Source: Fidelibacterota bacterium (GTDB taxonomy: Bacteria > Fidelibacterota > Marinisomatia > SCGC-AAA003-L08 > GCA-2689995). Taken from it: 55,155 nt of DNA. The position numbers and the translations under genes are program-made. Location: NCBI GenBank assembly GCA_002689995.1, contig NZIV01000081.1, positions 5,170 to 60,324 on the forward strand, in the 5' to 3' direction. Numbering within the stretch: position 1 is the first letter of the stretch; every line of letters begins with the position of its first letter. The notes under the pieces are model-generated. The model searched no databases. It saw nothing but the letters and a program-made list of their open reading frames with translations, and was not told the origin of the DNA. Shown in pieces: positions 55,101 through 55,155 of this stretch.

Positions 55101-55155
55101 AAATATAGATGACATTATAAATGTAATTACATATTTTAATTTCAATGGAATACCT
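49114..55155 (+). CDS. Giant secreted LRR/beta-helix/dockerin protein (3' end outside window), apparent CTG start
   Basis: One frame is open from a TAG at 49096 to the window's end (2014 codons from CTG 49114). Residues 2-19 are a signal peptide (KKILVILTLIIFF, ending GVSQ); no ATG, GTG or TTG precedes them, so CTG 49114 behind a purine-rich GAGAG is the likely start. Three blocks of 23-residue leucine-rich repeats (about 75-235, 290-590, 615-890; typical LxxLxLSxNxIxxIPxxIG) are separated by Cys-containing capping segments. Two right-handed beta-helix domains follow (about 965-1425 and 1430-1955), rich in GGGIYL turns, each starting with a 'GDGSFENPFASIDKAV'-like motif. A dockerin-type repeat (GDINNDGIVNIDDIINVITYF) begins near 1989. 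Probably a surface adhesin or carbohydrate-binding protein; no catalytic site is evident. Confidence 0.88.
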   Translation, partial: MKKILVILTLIIFFKIGVSQEYYPAERAALNELILANNLIQPFSGNSITLDNSYLLNYIPFGNTTIETIGVEENCTTTFCRIVSIDFTNFNITTIPESFNQFIMLKSLVLKNNNIEELPLELYDLIYLEHLDLSINQIEELEYSLGSFTNLNYLNISSNNLSELPESLTLLPLLSYLDVSLNNLLEFNFYNLPNIETLFLGGNSISELNQLFCDLNINWSNYGNIVTDNYLCSNIPTCLSETNTVGSQFCNENQKELLQSIINQNGLNEDSSINDYDNNDSEFIPIELGYQRWELGQIVELNLSSNPNNNMEYGYEISFFPNDLSQFTSLEYLDLGNNQLTNIPIDIGLLTELISLKFDNNFISGNLTDGGVPNEIGQLSNLKILSIANNYLTIPNPAIYNLNSLEELYLNNNEIYYIDNEIGSLVELKILKLNNNDISTIPNEIRFLDGLVEFNASHNELISFNTNFRYLNQLRNLDLGNNFIQEIPTSISQMLNLREIKLNNNQLTLIPEEIFNLYHLKNLHLQYNSLISFDHDFSNSPHLEELKLHYNQLHELPGSICSIDIDFNQDANQINNLITLQQNYFCFNLPYCIENHENTQELIGEQDCYGSDIQVLDELMELNQISGSPSNLGVWENDRLVELNLSNQNISTLPNNLGYLAELKYLNLSNNIISEIPETIGYLNQLDSLDFSNNLMQNLPSQFDGLTELKILDLSFNSLIEYPVVINDLASLTSLDLSYNILLEIPSSINELINIRRLSLSGNSLTAIPSEIGDLNLLNELNISFNNLLVLPEDISNLSELTIFSLENNELDSIPPVFNHLHNLKNLNLSNNNIVELQENFFVNSSLENLNLSHNKLLRLPESICSDNNINIDLNDNYLYCVLGLENNQYFGYMDEVMIPDCIDNNININGLIPSSQGCSYYGCTADQGSPKGEALNYDEMAIMSCSSDGSYDNLNDCCLYVEGPDIFVRPIDSVINPGSDVSGDGSFENPFASIDKAVRLAGYRDRVIVDVGEYYESINIENKSAVSIVSNSIFESDVNLQNYYMENTIINGNNFESCFNISNSGDTSEIEISGLTIKNGRNDFGGGLKINNSNVLLDNVILTENTGTINGGALFIGGLSDVKIYNSLIDTNLSVTGTGFGGGLYAENNSSIHIKNTEISRNKSNSGGGIYLNNNNKVTFEKCNINNNIAINDGGGFFNTNDSLEFLHYINDINGQQDTILTYIEENKSRNGAGIYQLNNHSSIEGVVINKNNAEERGGGLYLFSPNFANQINNLIVTQNTAELGSGVYISNSNLKFYHMTFYDNLSVNSNMIYIGENSQVDIYNSILWNNNDDNIIYTPESSNLDIHHSILSFEFNGNHNQFLSPEFSDLNNFNLSRVSSALGMGINNQNIPLTDIYGNNRIMSTELEQDSNPDIGATEFYLGSMQFYNWFVSNNGNNSSTGLTTDEPKASINNTINSALNGDRIYIKNGIYNENIIFNGKNIKLMNYKYYTLNSTECNYINYETIEDVIIRGINNFPVIQILDNDDNVEICGFTIKDGESNNGAGILISNSNPKISNLIIKDNYSQLNGGGIFGDNFNGELNNIEITGNISAGNGGGIYLVNSSPIMKDIIISENTNRVGNYDLDGAGMYLIDSYLVNFESIKIFNNYASSQGGGIYLINSVIENIVELKLESNSSNQSGGGIYSLNSEITFNGTFISDIFNNSSNQDGGGIYLKSGNINGSYINISENNSNKDGGGIYIDDGGIIKLVDSDIINNSASEDGGAISVNGYDTKLILEYCNISNNTSETSSILYANNGDVKIKNSLVEGNNSFNYPGGILAKNSNISLLNVTLTNNRVVQPGAGGNINIEQFGTFNIINSILWNNDGIGIYLRDDGYSKSILATHSAFNNGRNGIHSSPSDSVYYYNEFNISSDPKFISPNEGFYYITKESPCVDTGISLYPPNANSFNDTILYIPQTDIVDGDGDGIAKPDMGTYDKRVLSVFPGDINNDGIVNIDDIINVITYFNFNGIP

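Noticed and set aside
54920-55102. 60-codon plus-strand frame near the window end
   Set aside because: Out-of-frame shadow inside the giant LRR/beta-helix gene.

Overview
The window looks like chromosome from a very AT-rich, free-living, Gram-negative marine bacterium, most likely of the Fibrobacteres-Chlorobi-Bacteroidetes side and plausibly Candidatus Marinimicrobia (SAR406). The lineage is inferred from: low GC; PheS of the Bacteroidetes/Chlorobi type with a Cys-rich insert; many secreted proteins with D-x-CGVCGG-like segments and C-terminal dockerin-type repeats; outer-membrane beta-barrels; LPS-export genes. No phage, IS element or CRISPR array is seen; gene density is high and many genes overlap by 1-8 bases.
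Layout. 1-6384: envelope/secreted genes (beta-barrels, two tandem secreted endonuclease/exonuclease/phosphatase (EEP) proteins, an RMDN-like TPR protein) and an OsmC protein. 6424-8115: M3 oligopeptidase. 8280-16005: housekeeping translation block tRNA-Val, thrS, infC, rpmI, rplT, pheS, pheT, zapA, folD. 16084-16918: small membrane protein and a lipoprotein. 16915-23865 (minus): secreted Cys-rich giant, Ig-like lipoprotein, mannose-1-phosphate guanylyltransferase, small orphan. 24108-26017: YqgE/AlgH protein and serine dehydratase. 26047-30730 (minus): TldD/TldE-type pair followed by an M1-peptidase-like protein that has lost its catalytic residues. 30904-36872: TetR regulator with fatty-acid beta-oxidation genes fadE-fadA-fadN behind a perfect operator palindrome. 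36959-41303: TPR lipoprotein, pyrD, rlpA and small orphans. 41308-48123: queG, gatC, lptC, lptB, rpoN, hslV, hslU, argF. 48203-48955: DsbA-like protein. 49114-end: giant leucine-rich-repeat/beta-helix/dockerin protein running out of the window.
The strongest discovery candidate is 48203-48955. A DsbA/thioredoxin-fold gene is interrupted by one in-frame TGA exactly where the first cysteine of the CPYC active site belongs, and 14 bases after that TGA is a perfect 7-bp hairpin with loop GGUCU, the kind of element that acts as a bacterial SECIS. I read it as a selenoprotein with a Sec-Pro-Tyr-Cys redox centre. TGA is an ordinary stop elsewhere in the window.
Other recurring oddities: four genes (infC, queG, lptC, the giant LRR gene) have no ATG/GTG/TTG that could serve as a plausible start and seem to use ATT or CTG; thrS begins only 7 bases after a tRNA; pheS carries two strong hairpins early in its coding region, one terminator-like; and two secreted proteins (820-2691, 26047-27966) contain enzyme folds with erased catalytic residues.
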